Source: Actinomycetota bacterium
GTDB lineage: Bacteria; Actinomycetota; Acidimicrobiia; Acidimicrobiales; Ilumatobacteraceae
Assembly (NCBI GenBank): GCA_009701715.1
Contig: WLJO01000008.1
Coordinates: 22,464 to 86,463, forward strand
Direction: 5' to 3'
Length of the DNA: 64,000 bases
Position 1 is the stretch's first letter, and each line of letters opens with the position of its first letter. The position numbers and the translations under genes were made by a program. Under the pieces are notes generated by a model. The model did not search any database. It was not told the origin of the DNA and was given only the letters and a program-made list of their open reading frames with translations. Below are positions 9,912-19,294 of this stretch, one piece after another.

Positions 9912-11311
9912 GCGGCGGTGCCACCGACCGTGAGCGCCCGCACCCGCAGTGTCGGCTGTCCGTCACCCACAGGGACCCCCTGGCCGTCCTTGCCACACGT
10001 ACCCGGGGAACCCATTGCGAAGTCGTTGCCGAGCAGATCGATGTCCTGCAGCACCTGCGGACCGTTGCCGATGAGGTTGCCCTCACGGAGCGGCTCGGTG
10101 ATCTGGCCATTCTCGATGAGGTACGCCTCCACCATGCCGAACACGAAGTCTCCCGACGCGGTGTCCACCGAGCCGCCACCCAACTGAGCGACGTACACGC
10201 CCTGATCCGTGGCGCGGATGATCTCGTCCGGCTCCTCGGTGCCGTTGAGCACGAACGTGTTGGTCATGCGCACCATCGGGAGGTGCATGTAGCTCTGGCG
10301 ACGCCCGTTGCCGGACTGCGGGCGGCCCTCCTTGCGCGCACGAAGGAAGTCCCACATGTATTCGGTGAGCACCCCGTTCTCGATCAGCACATTGCGCTGG
10401 CTGGGGTGCCCCTCGTCGTCGATGCCGATCGCCCCCCACTCGCCGCTCATCGTGCCGTCGTCCACGAGCGTGATGAGTGGCGAAGCGACAAGCTCACCGC
10501 GCCTTCCGGCGTACACCGACGCACCCTTGGAGACGAGGTCCGCCTCGAGGCCGTGGCCGCACGCTTCGTGGAACAGCACGCCACCGGTGCCGCACTTGAT
10601 GACCACCGGCATGCTGCCGCTGGGCGCCGGCCGTGCACGCAGCTTCGTGAGCGCCTGTTCCGCAGCACCACGTGCGAGGTCGCTCACGTCGTGCTGATCG
10701 AACAGCTCGAAGCCGATCGTGCCGCCGATCGAGCGCACACCGGTCTGCATGCCGGTGTCGCCACTCGCCACCGCCGACACGCGGAAGTTCACACGCACCT
10801 GCTCGTCGCCGGCCAGCAAGCCGTCGGTGTTGGCCACCATGATCCGCCGACGGCTGTCGCCGATGCCGGCCGACACCTGCACGATCGCCGGATTACCCGA
10901 GCGTGCCGCGTCGTTTGCCCGCAGCAGCATCTCCACCTTGGTCGCCTTCGCGATGGTGTCCGGATACACCGAAATGGGGCTCACGATGTGTGCCGGGGAC
11001 TGCACGAGCCCCACGTTGCGTACACCGCCCTGTCCACCTGCCGCAGCGCTCGCCGCCGCCCTCGCCGCAGCCAGCAGGCCGGCCTCGCTGAGGTCTGCTG
11101 TGTACGCAAAGCCTGTCGTCTCGCCGTTCACCACCCGGATGCCTGCGCCACGGTCCCGGCCGCTCGACACCTGCTCCACCTTGCCGTCGTCGAGGCTGAG
11201 CCCGGTTACGCGCCGGTCCTCGGCGTACACCTCGGCAAACTCGGCCCCGGTACCCACGGCACCGGCGAGCACTCTGGACACCACGTCTGGATCGATGAAG
11301 GGATCAGCCAT
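9908..11311 (-). CDS. tldD: TldD metalloprotease subunit
   Basis: 467 residues from ATG 11311. The catalytic motif HEACGHGLEAD (about residues 255-265) gives the HExxxH zinc-binding helix typical of TldD. The downstream segment GSPGTCGKDGQGVPVGDGQP is a conserved C-terminal signature of the family. It is the first gene of a tldD-tldE-PHP operon on the minus strand. It is cytosolic, with no signal peptide. Promoter elements probably lie in the 60 bp shared with the divergent thioesterase gene. Confidence 0.93.
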   Translation of the reverse strand: MADPFIDPDVVSRVLAGAVGTGAEFAEVYAEDRRVTGLSLDDGKVEQVSSGRDRGAGIRVVNGETTGFAYTADLSEAGLLAAARAAASAAAGGQGGVRNVGLVQSPAHIVSPISVYPDTIAKATKVEMLLRANDAARSGNPAIVQVSAGIGDSRRRIMVANTDGLLAGDEQVRVNFRVSAVASGDTGMQTGVRSIGGTIGFELFDQHDVSDLARGAAEQALTKLRARPAPSGSMPVVIKCGTGGVLFHEACGHGLEADLVSKGASVYAGRRGELVASPLITLVDDGTMSGEWGAIGIDDEGHPSQRNVLIENGVLTEYMWDFLRARKEGRPQSGNGRRQSYMHLPMVRMTNTFVLNGTEEPDEIIRATDQGVYVAQLGGGSVDTASGDFVFGMVEAYLIENGQITEPLREGNLIGNGPQVLQDIDLLGNDFAMGSPGTCGKDGQGVPVGDGQPTLRVRALTVGGTAA

Positions 11312-11371
11312 GGCCCAAGGTTACGGGCGGGGGAAGCACGGCAGAGCGCGCTGCTGACGTAGCGTGTTGGC

Positions 11372-11749
11372 ATGGCAGCGGAACCGGGTGCTCGGGGCGT
11401 GGTTCGCCACGTGGTCACCGACGCAGACACCGCCGCTTCGCTCCGCTCGGGGACCGTGGCCGTGCTCGGGTCGCCCAAAGTGGTGGCGCTGTGCGAGGAG
11501 GCCTCGGTGCTCGCTCTCGAGGGTCTCCTGCCCGCCGGTCACACCTCGGTCGGCATGCGGGTGCAACTGGATCACCTCCAGCCAACAGCCGTCGGTATCG
11601 AGGTTCTCGTGGAGTCCGTACTCGAGAAGGTGGAGGGCAGACGCCTCACGTTCCACGTGAACGTGAACGACCCCCGCGGGCTGGTCGCTACCGGTCGCGT
11701 GACGCGTGTGATCGTGGAGACCGAACGGTTCCTCGAGCGATCGCGCTGA
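11372..11749 (+). CDS. hotdog-fold thioesterase (FlK-like)
   Basis: 125 residues. The pattern resembles fluoroacetyl-CoA-specific thioesterase-like hotdog proteins: an N-terminal beta strand, LGSPKVVALCEEASVLALEG (central helix with Glu), TSVGMRVQLDHLQPTAVG, and the strand RLTFHVNVND. Such proteins hydrolyse acyl-CoA thioesters in the cytosol. True fluoroacetyl-CoA specificity is unlikely to be readable here. It is divergent from tldD and convergent with the VOC gene (6 bp apart). Confidence 0.75.
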   Translation: MAAEPGARGVVRHVVTDADTAASLRSGTVAVLGSPKVVALCEEASVLALEGLLPAGHTSVGMRVQLDHLQPTAVGIEVLVESVLEKVEGRRLTFHVNVNDPRGLVATGRVTRVIVETERFLERSR

Positions 11750-11755
11750 GCCGAG

Positions 11756-12268
11756 TCAGTGAGTGGCCTTGGGCGTCCGTGACGGCACCTCGATCAGTGC
11801 ACGGCGTGCCGCCTCACGGTCCACGGGGAGGCCGGGGGTGTCCCGACACAACTCCACCATGATCCCATTGGGGTCGAGGAAGTACACCGAGTGACACCAC
11901 CCGTGGTCGATCTCCATGAGCGGCTTCACGCCACCAGCTGACATGCGCGCCTTGGTGGTTTCCTGCTGGTCGGCATTCGCCCAGAACGCGCAGTGGTTCA
12001 CCCACACGGGAAGTCCGTTGCCCGTGGAGATCTCGCTCTTCCAGTCCTCGCTCTCGCCAACGTTGTGCACGTCGAAGAACGCGATCGACTCCCCACCACC
12101 GCAGTCGAAGAACAGGTGCCGCATGAACCCCGAGCCGCGCCCAGAGTCATCGAAGGCGGCGCCCTCGGTGTGTATGAGCGGGAAGCCCATGAGGTCCTCG
12201 TAGAAGTGCCGGGTGGCCTCGGCGTCCCGGCAGGCGTAGGCAACGTGGTGGAATCCCTTGTCCCTCAT
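11756..12268 (-). CDS. VOC (glyoxalase/extradiol dioxygenase-fold) protein
   Basis: 170 residues beginning MRDKGFHHVAYACRDAEATRHFYEDLMGFPL, a classical VOC beta-alpha-beta-beta-beta start with a metal-ligand His. The second half has the paired element (DHGWCHSVYFLDPNGIMVELC) ending in the conserved Glu ligand. One metal site formed by His/His/Glu is therefore plausible. The substrate is unknown; VOC proteins include glyoxalase I, fosfomycin enzymes and ring-cleaving dioxygenases. It follows the membrane-protein gene by 9 bp on the same strand and is probably in one operon with it. Confidence 0.85.
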   Translation of the reverse strand: MRDKGFHHVAYACRDAEATRHFYEDLMGFPLIHTEGAAFDDSGRGSGFMRHLFFDCGGGESIAFFDVHNVGESEDWKSEISTGNGLPVWVNHCAFWANADQQETTKARMSAGGVKPLMEIDHGWCHSVYFLDPNGIMVELCRDTPGLPVDREAARRALIEVPSRTPKATH

Positions 12269-12277
12269 GGGAACAGA

Positions 12278-12859
12278 CTAATCGGCAACGAAACGACGTC
12301 TCGCCGTTGCCAGGATCGCACCGGCGAGCGTCGCCGCCGCACCCACGATCGCGATCGGCACACCGACGGCGATCGAGCCGCCACCAACCACCGCCCGGGT
12401 GTCTTGGACGATGCCCAGGCATGCAAGGCTGTAGAAGAACGCGACGCCGGCAGCGATCACCGCAACGATCGCGCCGGACAGCACCCGCCCAATCACGAGC
12501 ATGAGAATGCCGACCGCCGCGGTCAGGGCCGCAAGCCCGATCATGACCTGTCCGGGCCCGTTGATCTGCCGGTACCCGTTCCCCGACCGGCCGAACAGGA
12601 CATCGGTGCCGGTGCGCGAGAAACCCACGCCGTCATCCCACCACGGAAGGAAGGCGCCGAGCAGGCTGAGGGCGGACCCGACAAGCATCAGGGTCACGGC
12701 CGCAAGCACCCTCGGCCGCGGCGGTAGCCCAGCCGGGGGCATACCGTCGGCGGCGTCGGTTTCGGCTGCACCTGGTTCCCCAGCAGCGCCGGGCGAGAAG
12801 GTCCGTTCATCGGGCGAGGGGGGCGGCAGGGGGGAACCTGCATTGTCGTCGCCAGCCAT
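12278..12859 (-). CDS. hypothetical membrane protein with proline-rich N-terminus
   Basis: 193 residues from ATG 12859 (upstream in-frame codons are less likely to be coding). The first 60 residues are disordered-looking, Pro/Gly/Ala-rich and acidic, followed by about four hydrophobic segments (VLAAVTLMLVGSALSLLGAF, then around 105-125, 130-150 and 160-180). A WWDDGVGFSRTGTDV loop lies between helices 1 and 2, which resembles the short extracytoplasmic loop of many small actinobacterial membrane proteins. No family recognised and no function proposed. Confidence 0.7.
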   Translation of the reverse strand: MAGDDNAGSPLPPPSPDERTFSPGAAGEPGAAETDAADGMPPAGLPPRPRVLAAVTLMLVGSALSLLGAFLPWWDDGVGFSRTGTDVLFGRSGNGYRQINGPGQVMIGLAALTAAVGILMLVIGRVLSGAIVAVIAAGVAFFYSLACLGIVQDTRAVVGGGSIAVGVPIAIVGAAATLAGAILATARRRFVAD

Positions 12860-12946
12860 TCCCAGACCGTAGTGCGGGCGCTGCGACCGCACCCGGAACC
12901 TCCATGCTCCGCCCGCGGGCCCCTCGAGCGCGTACTGTGGTCACTC

Positions 12947-13780
12947 GTGGTAGCCGAGGTCGAGCAACTCTCCCCCACCAAGGCCGCACCGCGCCTGTTC
13001 TGGTGGAAAGAAGTGCTGCTGATCGGCGCCTTCTACATGATCTACACGTTCTCGAGGAACCGCTTCGGCAGCGCCCGGCTCGGTGACAGCAAGCCCACCC
13101 AGGCCTTCGACAACGCCCGCCACCTCATCCGCATCGAGCAGGCGCTCGGGCTCTACCACGAGCACGCGATCCAGCACTTCTTCCTGTCCTCGCGATGGTT
13201 CATCTGGCTCTGGAACGTGTTCTACGGCACCTTCCACTTCATTGTCACGATCGGCCTCTTCGTGTGGATGTACCTGCGGGCCCGCCCTATGTTCACCAAG
13301 TGGCGCAACGCCATCCTCGCCACCACGGCGCTCGCACTCGTCGGCTTCTCGCTGTTCCCGGTGATGCCGCCCCGGCTGCTCGACAACACCTCCCGGTACG
13401 GCGGTGCGGCGATCGAGGCCGAGCGCAACATCGATCCGTTCGGCTTCCACGACACCCTCGTTGAGGTTGGCGGGTTGTGGTCGTTCAGCTCGGGCACCAT
13501 GAGCAAGCTGTCGAACCAGTACGCAGCCATGCCCAGCCTGCACTGCGGGTGGGCCACGTGGTGCGCGCTTGTCGGTTGGCGCCTCACCCGTCGCCGCTGG
13601 GCACGCGCACTGCTGGTGACCTACCCGTTCCTCACGCTGTTCTGCATCGTGGTCACCGGGAACCACTACTGGATCGACGGCTTGGGCGGCCTCGCAACGC
13701 TCGGGATCGGCTTTGCCATCGGGCACTACTTCGACGTCTGGAACGACGCCCGCCTCGCCCGCCGGGCAGCGATCGCCTAG
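12947..13780 (+). CDS. PAP2-superfamily membrane phosphatase/transferase
   Basis: 277 residues from GTG 12947. It is a multi-pass membrane protein with the lipid-phosphatase signatures of the inositolphosphotransferase-like PAP2 branch: AMPSLHCGWATW near residue 195 (S-x-H motif) and VTGNHYWIDGLGG (His and Asp motif 3). Members dephosphorylate or transfer lipid phosphates, and in actinobacteria are proposed in phosphoinositide or cell-wall lipid metabolism. Its last 4 bases overlap the convergent SDR gene. The exact lipid substrate is unknown. Confidence 0.82.
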   Translation: MVAEVEQLSPTKAAPRLFWWKEVLLIGAFYMIYTFSRNRFGSARLGDSKPTQAFDNARHLIRIEQALGLYHEHAIQHFFLSSRWFIWLWNVFYGTFHFIVTIGLFVWMYLRARPMFTKWRNAILATTALALVGFSLFPVMPPRLLDNTSRYGGAAIEAERNIDPFGFHDTLVEVGGLWSFSSGTMSKLSNQYAAMPSLHCGWATWCALVGWRLTRRRWARALLVTYPFLTLFCIVVTGNHYWIDGLGGLATLGIGFAIGHYFDVWNDARLARRAAIA

Positions 13781-14556
13781 AAGATGCTGTAGCCACCATC
13801 AAGGGTGATGATGTCGCCCGTGTGCCACGAACTGGCATCGCTGGTGAGGTAGACCGCAATGCCACCCAGGTCCGACGGCTGACCCCATCGACGCATCGGG
13901 ATCCGCGGGATGACGTTGTCGGCAAACTTCTTGAGCGCGAACGACGGAGCCGTCATCTCGCTCTCGGTCCAGCCGATTACCAGCGAGGTGGCCCGGATGG
14001 CGTGTCGCGCATGCTCCACAGCGATCGCCCTCATCATCGCGTTCAGTCCTGCCTTGGACGCGCCGTAGTGCTGGCCCTTCTGCTGGCCCTGGAACGCCGA
14101 CCCGGAGGAGGAGAACACGATGGAGCCGCCGACCCCCTCGCGCTCGAACTGTGCCTTCATCACCCGGCAGGCCGCCTGCGCGGTGGAGAACGCCCCGTCG
14201 AGGTTCACCCGCATCACCCGGTGCCACTCCTCCATGGTGAAATCCACGAACGGCACGCCAGCACCTGGCACGCCCGCGTTCACGAAACAGGCGTCCAGAC
14301 GGCCGAGTGCCCCCACGGTCTCGGTCATGGCCTCGCCCACCGCCTCGTGATCGCCCACGTCGCAGCGCAGCGTGAACACCCGCCGGCCCGTCTGCTCCAA
14401 CTGGGCCTTCGCTACGGCGTTCTTCGTTTCGTTGGTACCCCAGATCGCAATGTCAGCCCCGTGATCGGCAAGGGCCTGGGCGAAACCGAGGCCAACACCC
14501 CCGTTACCACCTGTGATCAGGGCAACCTTGCCGGTGAGGTCGAAAAGATTGGTCAT
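13777..14556 (-). CDS. short-chain dehydrogenase/reductase
   Basis: 259 residues from ATG 14556 (MTNLFDLTGKVALITGG). It has a Rossmann glycine motif TGGNGGVGLG (about 14-23), the N-A-G motif (NAGVPGAG) and the active-site YGASK, with Ser in the preceding FSSSGSAF. The C-terminus GDIITLDGGYSIF is typical of classical SDRs of the gluconate/3-oxoacyl reductase type. It oxidises or reduces a small alcohol/ketone with NAD(P). Substrate unknown. It is divergent from dxs, with 48 bp between starts. Confidence 0.9.
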   Translation of the reverse strand: MTNLFDLTGKVALITGGNGGVGLGFAQALADHGADIAIWGTNETKNAVAKAQLEQTGRRVFTLRCDVGDHEAVGEAMTETVGALGRLDACFVNAGVPGAGVPFVDFTMEEWHRVMRVNLDGAFSTAQAACRVMKAQFEREGVGGSIVFSSSGSAFQGQQKGQHYGASKAGLNAMMRAIAVEHARHAIRATSLVIGWTESEMTAPSFALKKFADNVIPRIPMRRWGQPSDLGGIAVYLTSDASSWHTGDIITLDGGYSIF

Positions 14557-14604
14557 GGAGGTCGACCCTAGTTCGCGAACGGTCATTCGCTCCCGAGCGA
14601 TAGC

Positions 14605-16569
14605 GTGACCCTCGCTGTGCAGCTGTCGTCAATCCGTTCGCCCGAAGACCTGAAGACGCTCTCCTACCCGGAACTCGCCGATCTGGCCGGGGAGATTCGT
14701 GACTTCGTGGTGCAGGCCGTCAGTGAGACCGGCGGCCACCTCGGATCCAACCTCGGCGCCGTGGAGCTCACGCTCGCTCTGCACCGTGTGTTCGAGTCGC
14801 CCAAGGACGCCATCCTCTGGGATACCGGCCATCAGGCGTACGTGCACAAGATCGTCACCGGGCGCCAGGACGACTTCGCCCGTCTCCGTCAGGGAGGCGG
14901 CCTCTCGGGCTACCCGAACCGGAACGAGAGCGAGCACGACTGGATCGAAAACAGTCACGCCTCCACGGTGCTCAGCTACGCGTACGGTCTCGCCGTGGCG
15001 CGTGACGCCGGGCAGGACCCGCGCCGGCACATCGTTGCGGTGATCGGCGATGGCTCGATGACCGGCGGCATGGCGTACGAGGCGCTCAACAACCTCGGCC
15101 ACTCCAAGCGGCGCGTCATCATCGTGCTGAACGACAACGGCCGCTCGTACGCGCCCACCATCTCCAACCTCACCGAGGCGCGGCCTGCGGACCTCGACCG
15201 ACCGGAACAGGCCACCCTGCCCGACCGGCTCACCGAACGACTCGCCCAGGCGTACACGGCCATCCGCATGAACCCGGTGTACGTGCGACGTCAGCGCCGG
15301 TTCGAGCAACTCGTCCGCGACATCCCGGTGGTCGGTGGACAGGCCGAGCGCGGCGTTGAGGCGTTCAAGGCTGCCGTGCGGGAGTTCCTCCAGCCGCCGT
15401 CGTTCTTCGAGGCACTCGGCGTGCGCTACATCGGGCCGATCGACGGTCACAACATGGCAGAACTGGAGTCCGCGCTCCGCAACGCAGAGGCGCTCTCCGC
15501 CGAAGGCCCGATCGTGGTGCACGTGCTCACCCAGAAGGGCCGTGGCTACTCGCCGGCGGAGCACGACGACGAGAAGCACCTGCACGACGCGCCGGTGTTC
15601 GACCCGTACGTGGGGCCGCCCAAGGCCGTGCCCACGGGCTACACGCAGGCGTTCGCCGAGTCGATCGTGAAGGAGGCAGACGCGGACCCGCGCATTGTCA
15701 CCATCACGGCTGCCATGCCGGGCCCCACCGGCCTTTTGCCCTTCGAGGCTCGCTTCCCGGATCGCTTCTTTGACGTCGGCATCGCCGAACAGCACGCTGT
15801 TACGGCGGCAGCAGGGATGGCGATGGGTGGCCTGCGGCCGTTCGTCGCCGTGTACTCCACGTTCCTCTCTCGCGCTTGGGACCAAGTGGTGTACGACGTG
15901 GCGCTGCACCGCCTGCCGGTGGTGTTCTGCCTGGACCGCGCCGGCATCACGGGCGACGACGGCCCGAGCCACCACGGCATCTACGACATGGCGCTGCTCT
16001 GCAAGGTGCCCGGGATGCGAGTACTCGCACCATCGTCCGCGCAGGACCTGCAGCAAATGCTCCACGACGCCATCGAACTGGCCGACGATGGCCCGGTGAT
16101 GATCCGCTACCCGAAGGGTGCTGCCCGTCAGGTGTCCGAGCACGAAGTCGGCATGGGTCTCCACGCTCGGCGCTCGCGAGAGGGTGGCCCCGAGTTGTGC
16201 ATCCTCGCGGTCGGCAAGGTGCTCGCCGCCGCGGAGCGTGCCGCTGACGCACTCGCCGCCGAGGGGGTCCGCGCAACCGTGTGGGACGTGCGCAGTTGCG
16301 CACCGCTCGACGAGGACATGCTGGACGACGCGTTCCTGCACCGTGTCGTGATCACCGCAGAGGACGGCATCCGCGAGGGTGGTGTCGGCATGTCCATCGC
16401 CGACTTGCTGTCCGCCCGCGGCACCCCGGACGCGGCGAGGCCGTACGTTGAGGTACTCGGCGTGCCGACGGAGTTCGTCCCGCAGGCCAAGCCCGATGTC
16501 ATCCTCCGACAGGTCGGGCTCGACGCCGAGGGCATCGCCTCCACCGCGCGCCGGCTCCTCGTACGCTGA
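14605..16569 (+). CDS. dxs: 1-deoxy-D-xylulose-5-phosphate synthase
   Basis: 654 residues, GTG start. Full set of Dxs motifs: GGHLGSNLG, WDTGHQAYVHK, the thiamine diphosphate site VIGDGSMTGGMAYEALNN, then FFEALGVRYIGPIDGHN, GIAEQHAVTAAAG and DRAGITGDDGPSHHG. It condenses pyruvate and glyceraldehyde 3-phosphate, the first step of the non-mevalonate isoprenoid pathway, using thiamine diphosphate, which the salvage operon at 25.5-29.6 kb would help supply. hisN follows 5 bp downstream. The length is slightly above the usual 620-640 residues. Confidence 0.97.
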   Translation: MTLAVQLSSIRSPEDLKTLSYPELADLAGEIRDFVVQAVSETGGHLGSNLGAVELTLALHRVFESPKDAILWDTGHQAYVHKIVTGRQDDFARLRQGGGLSGYPNRNESEHDWIENSHASTVLSYAYGLAVARDAGQDPRRHIVAVIGDGSMTGGMAYEALNNLGHSKRRVIIVLNDNGRSYAPTISNLTEARPADLDRPEQATLPDRLTERLAQAYTAIRMNPVYVRRQRRFEQLVRDIPVVGGQAERGVEAFKAAVREFLQPPSFFEALGVRYIGPIDGHNMAELESALRNAEALSAEGPIVVHVLTQKGRGYSPAEHDDEKHLHDAPVFDPYVGPPKAVPTGYTQAFAESIVKEADADPRIVTITAAMPGPTGLLPFEARFPDRFFDVGIAEQHAVTAAAGMAMGGLRPFVAVYSTFLSRAWDQVVYDVALHRLPVVFCLDRAGITGDDGPSHHGIYDMALLCKVPGMRVLAPSSAQDLQQMLHDAIELADDGPVMIRYPKGAARQVSEHEVGMGLHARRSREGGPELCILAVGKVLAAAERAADALAAEGVRATVWDVRSCAPLDEDMLDDAFLHRVVITAEDGIREGGVGMSIADLLSARGTPDAARPYVEVLGVPTEFVPQAKPDVILRQVGLDAEGIASTARRLLVR

Positions 16570-16574
16570 GTCCC

Positions 16575-17369
16575 GTGCCCGTCGAACCGCTCCCCGACCT
16601 GCAGCCGGAGCTGGAACTGGCCCTCGAACTCGCAGACGTGGCCGACGTCCTCACGCTGCCGATCTACGAATCACGTGCGTTCTCTGTCGACTGGAAGTCG
16701 AATCGCACCGAGGTCACCGAGGCCGACCGCAACGCAGAGTCCGCTATCTCCGGATGCCTCGCCGTCGCCCGCCCGCACCACGCCGTGTTCGGCGAGGAGC
16801 ATGGGCTTCGTGGCGATGCAGAGAACGAGTGGCGTTGGGTGGTTGACCCCATTGATGGCACGTCGAACTTCGTGCGCGGCATCCCGGTGTGGGCCTCGCT
16901 CATCTCGCTGGTGCACCGAGACTTCGGCCCCGTAGTCGGCGTGGTGTCGGCACCTGCGCTTGGCCGCCGATGGCACGGAGCCGTGGGCATCGGCGCCTTC
17001 GTGGGAAGCCACCGCCTACAGGTCTCGGCCACCGACACCCTCGCCGATGCTCAGGTGAGCGTGACGTTCAACAAGGGCTGGGACGAAGTCGGCCTTACCC
17101 CAAACCTCGTGTCGCTCCAGCAGGCCTCGTACCGTCCGCGTGGGTTCGGCGATTTCTGGCAGCACATGCTCGTTGCCGAAGGTGCGCTCGACGTGGCCGT
17201 CGACGCAATCGGGCTACAGCCGTACGACATTGCGGCGGTCAAGGTGATCGTGGAGCAGGCCGGCGGCGTACTCACCGATCGCCTAGGGGTGAACACCTAC
17301 CTGAGCAACAGTGCGGTGTCGAGCAACGGCCGGCTCCACCACACCGTGATCGAGCACCTCAACCGCTGA
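16575..17369 (+). CDS. hisN: histidinol-phosphatase, inositol-monophosphatase fold
   Basis: 264 residues from GTG. Metal-binding motifs of the IMPase family are present: GEEHG (about 76-80), DPIDGTSNF (about 92-100) and a C-terminal D-x-A-A element (YDIAAVKVIVEQAGG). GFGDFWQHMLVAEGALD is characteristic of the actinobacterial HisN branch, which dephosphorylates L-histidinol phosphate. It starts 5 bp after dxs, so it is probably co-transcribed, although the pathways differ. Activity on inositol phosphate is the main alternative. Confidence 0.85.
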   Translation: MPVEPLPDLQPELELALELADVADVLTLPIYESRAFSVDWKSNRTEVTEADRNAESAISGCLAVARPHHAVFGEEHGLRGDAENEWRWVVDPIDGTSNFVRGIPVWASLISLVHRDFGPVVGVVSAPALGRRWHGAVGIGAFVGSHRLQVSATDTLADAQVSVTFNKGWDEVGLTPNLVSLQQASYRPRGFGDFWQHMLVAEGALDVAVDAIGLQPYDIAAVKVIVEQAGGVLTDRLGVNTYLSNSAVSSNGRLHHTVIEHLNR

Positions 17370-17375
17370 CGCTTG

Positions 17376-18089
17376 TTACTCGGTGAGGTCGACCGTGGCG
17401 AGACCGAAACGCGAAAGCAGCGGTGCGTACAGCGCCACCACGGCTGAGTCCACCACCGGCACACCGTTCACCGCCCACTGCAGCGCCGTCACCTGCGCCA
17501 CGCTGCGCCGACCGAACGCCACACGGGTGTATTCCCATTCGTCCACGGTGAGCGTGACCGGCGCGTCGTCCGCACCGAACCGGCCGATTGGTGTCACCAG
17601 AGCCATCGGCGCGAGCCCCGCCTTGGCGACGCGGTCGGGGATGCGCCCGGCAAGGATGTCGATCGCCCACGCGTAGAACGAACCAGTTCGCTCCCCCGAC
17701 ATACCGAGTGCTCCACGCAGGTCCTGTTCGTGCGCATGAGCGTCCATCACGAGTGGAACGCTGAACGGTCCGGCCGTGCCCGCGCGCAGCAGTACCTCCA
17801 CCTCGCGCGACTCCGCAGCCCACTGCTCGAACAGTTCCGGGAGCGGCACGTCGCCCCAGCGCTTGATCTGCGCGGCCGTCCACGCCTCGCCGGGCGAACC
17901 CTCGAGGTTCCCGGCGGCAACATCGGCCAGCACGCCGCGCAGGTGCGCGATCAGCAGGGGCACGGTCCACGCCGGCGTCGCGGGGACGATGCAGTTCGCA
18001 ACCTCGTCCATACCCGCGGTGGAGACCAGTCCGGAAATGCGTGATCTCGCCGAGGCATACGCCCCGGCGAGGTCGAAGTCTTCGCTCAA
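17376..18089 (-). CDS. MDMPI-family (maleylpyruvate isomerase N-terminal fold) protein
   Basis: About 237 residues if it starts at TTG 18089, 8 bp after the thiolase stop. An ORF extension to 18155 overlaps the thiolase gene and looks non-coding, so the start is uncertain. The pattern ATPAWTVPLLIAHLRG, then VMDAHAHEQDLRGALG, matches the DinB-like four-helix fold of mycothiol-dependent maleylpyruvate isomerases, where the H-x(3)-E/D-x(2)-H residues bind metal. Role unknown; members act as thiol transferases or ester cleavers. Mycothiol use supports an actinobacterial host. Confidence 0.75.
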   Translation of the reverse strand: MSEDFDLAGAYASARSRISGLVSTAGMDEVANCIVPATPAWTVPLLIAHLRGVLADVAAGNLEGSPGEAWTAAQIKRWGDVPLPELFEQWAAESREVEVLLRAGTAGPFSVPLVMDAHAHEQDLRGALGMSGERTGSFYAWAIDILAGRIPDRVAKAGLAPMALVTPIGRFGADDAPVTLTVDEWEYTRVAFGRRSVAQVTALQWAVNGVPVVDSAVVALYAPLLSRFGLATVDLTE

Positions 18090-18096
18090 GTCCGGC

Positions 18097-19293
18097 TCAG
18101 TCGAGTTCGGAGCCGACGACGCTGACGAACGACACGCAGGCACCCGGTGCACCACCGAGGTTGTGCGTGAGGGCCTTGGTCTTGCCCTGCCCGATCGATG
18201 CGATCTGCCGGGGGCCGGCCTCGCCGCGCAACTGCGTCCAGCACTCGAAGAGCATCCGCAGACCGCTGGCGCCGATCGGGTGACCGAATGACTTCAGGCC
18301 GCCGTCGGGGTTCACCGGCAGCTCACCATCGAGGTCGAACGTGCCGTCAAGCACGTCCTTCCAGCCGTAGCCACGCTCGGAGAACCCGAGGTCCTCCATG
18401 AGCACGAGCTCGGTGGGCGTGAAGCAGTCGTGCACCTCGGCCATTGCAAGCTCCGCACGCGGGTTGGTGATGCCGGCCTGCTTGTACGCGTCCACGGCGC
18501 TGTGCACCACCTCGTCGAAGGAGGTGTAGTCGTACGACGGGTCAATGGGGCCGTCTGCCGGGCCGGCAACGAACGAGAGCGCCTTCACGTACAGCGGCTT
18601 GGACGTGTACTTGTGGGCATCCTCGACACGCACGATGATCGCGGCGGCCGAGCCGTCGGACACGCCAGAGCAGTCGAAGATGCCGAGCTGTCCGGCGATG
18701 ATTGGGCTGCAGGCGATGGTCTCCTTGGAGACCTCCTTCTTGAACTGTGCACGCGAGTTGAGCGCACCGTTGCGGTGGTTCTTCCAGGCGATACGCGTGA
18801 GCACATCTTTCAGCTCCGCCGGGTCCACGCCGTACTTGTTGGCGTACGCCGGGGCGAGAAACGAGAAACTCGCCGGTGCGGTGACCGTGAGCGCGGAGCC
18901 ATCGTCTGCGGGGGAAGCCACCACGAGCCCGGAGTAGCCGGAGTCCTTCAGCTTCTCCACGCCGATCGCCATCACGACGTCGTACGCGCCGGAGGCGACG
19001 GCGTAGCAGGCGTTGCGGAATGCCTCGCTGCCCGTGGCGCAGTAGTTCTCCACGTGGGTCACCGGCTTGTGCTGGATCTTCAGCGGACGCGAGAGCGTGA
19101 GGCCCGACAGGCCCGAGCCCATCGTGCCGAGCCAGAACGCGTCGATGTCGTCGAGCTTTACGCCTGCGTTCTGCAGCGCGGCGGACGAGGACTCAACGAG
19201 CAGGTCGTCGGTGGACTTGTCCCAGTGCTCGCCGAAGTTGGTGCAGCCCATCCCGATGATGGCCACTTTGTCTCGGATTCCGTGTGATGCCAT
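18097..19293 (-). CDS. thiolase-family protein (SCP2-type/lipid-transfer thiolase)
   Basis: 398 residues, ATG 19293, with AAGGAG 7 bp upstream. The sequence around ENYCATGSEAFRNA carries the nucleophilic Cys of SCP2-type thiolases, and the C-terminal half has EVHDCFTPTELVLMEDLGF and the GHPIGASG loop. Such enzymes act in acyl-CoA beta-oxidation or aldol cleavage, often with a DUF35/OB-fold partner. Here the immediately upstream gene supplies that DUF35 domain, so the two products likely form one complex acting on an acyl-CoA substrate. Confidence 0.9.
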   Translation of the reverse strand: MASHGIRDKVAIIGMGCTNFGEHWDKSTDDLLVESSSAALQNAGVKLDDIDAFWLGTMGSGLSGLTLSRPLKIQHKPVTHVENYCATGSEAFRNACYAVASGAYDVVMAIGVEKLKDSGYSGLVVASPADDGSALTVTAPASFSFLAPAYANKYGVDPAELKDVLTRIAWKNHRNGALNSRAQFKKEVSKETIACSPIIAGQLGIFDCSGVSDGSAAAIIVRVEDAHKYTSKPLYVKALSFVAGPADGPIDPSYDYTSFDEVVHSAVDAYKQAGITNPRAELAMAEVHDCFTPTELVLMEDLGFSERGYGWKDVLDGTFDLDGELPVNPDGGLKSFGHPIGASGLRMLFECWTQLRGEAGPRQIASIGQGKTKALTHNLGGAPGACVSFVSVVGSELD

Positions 19294-19294
19294 G

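Noticed and set aside
8571..11311. RiPP biosynthesis cluster around TldD/TldE
   Set aside because: No precursor peptide, cyclodehydratase or other maturation gene nearby; the neighbour is a PHP phosphoesterase.
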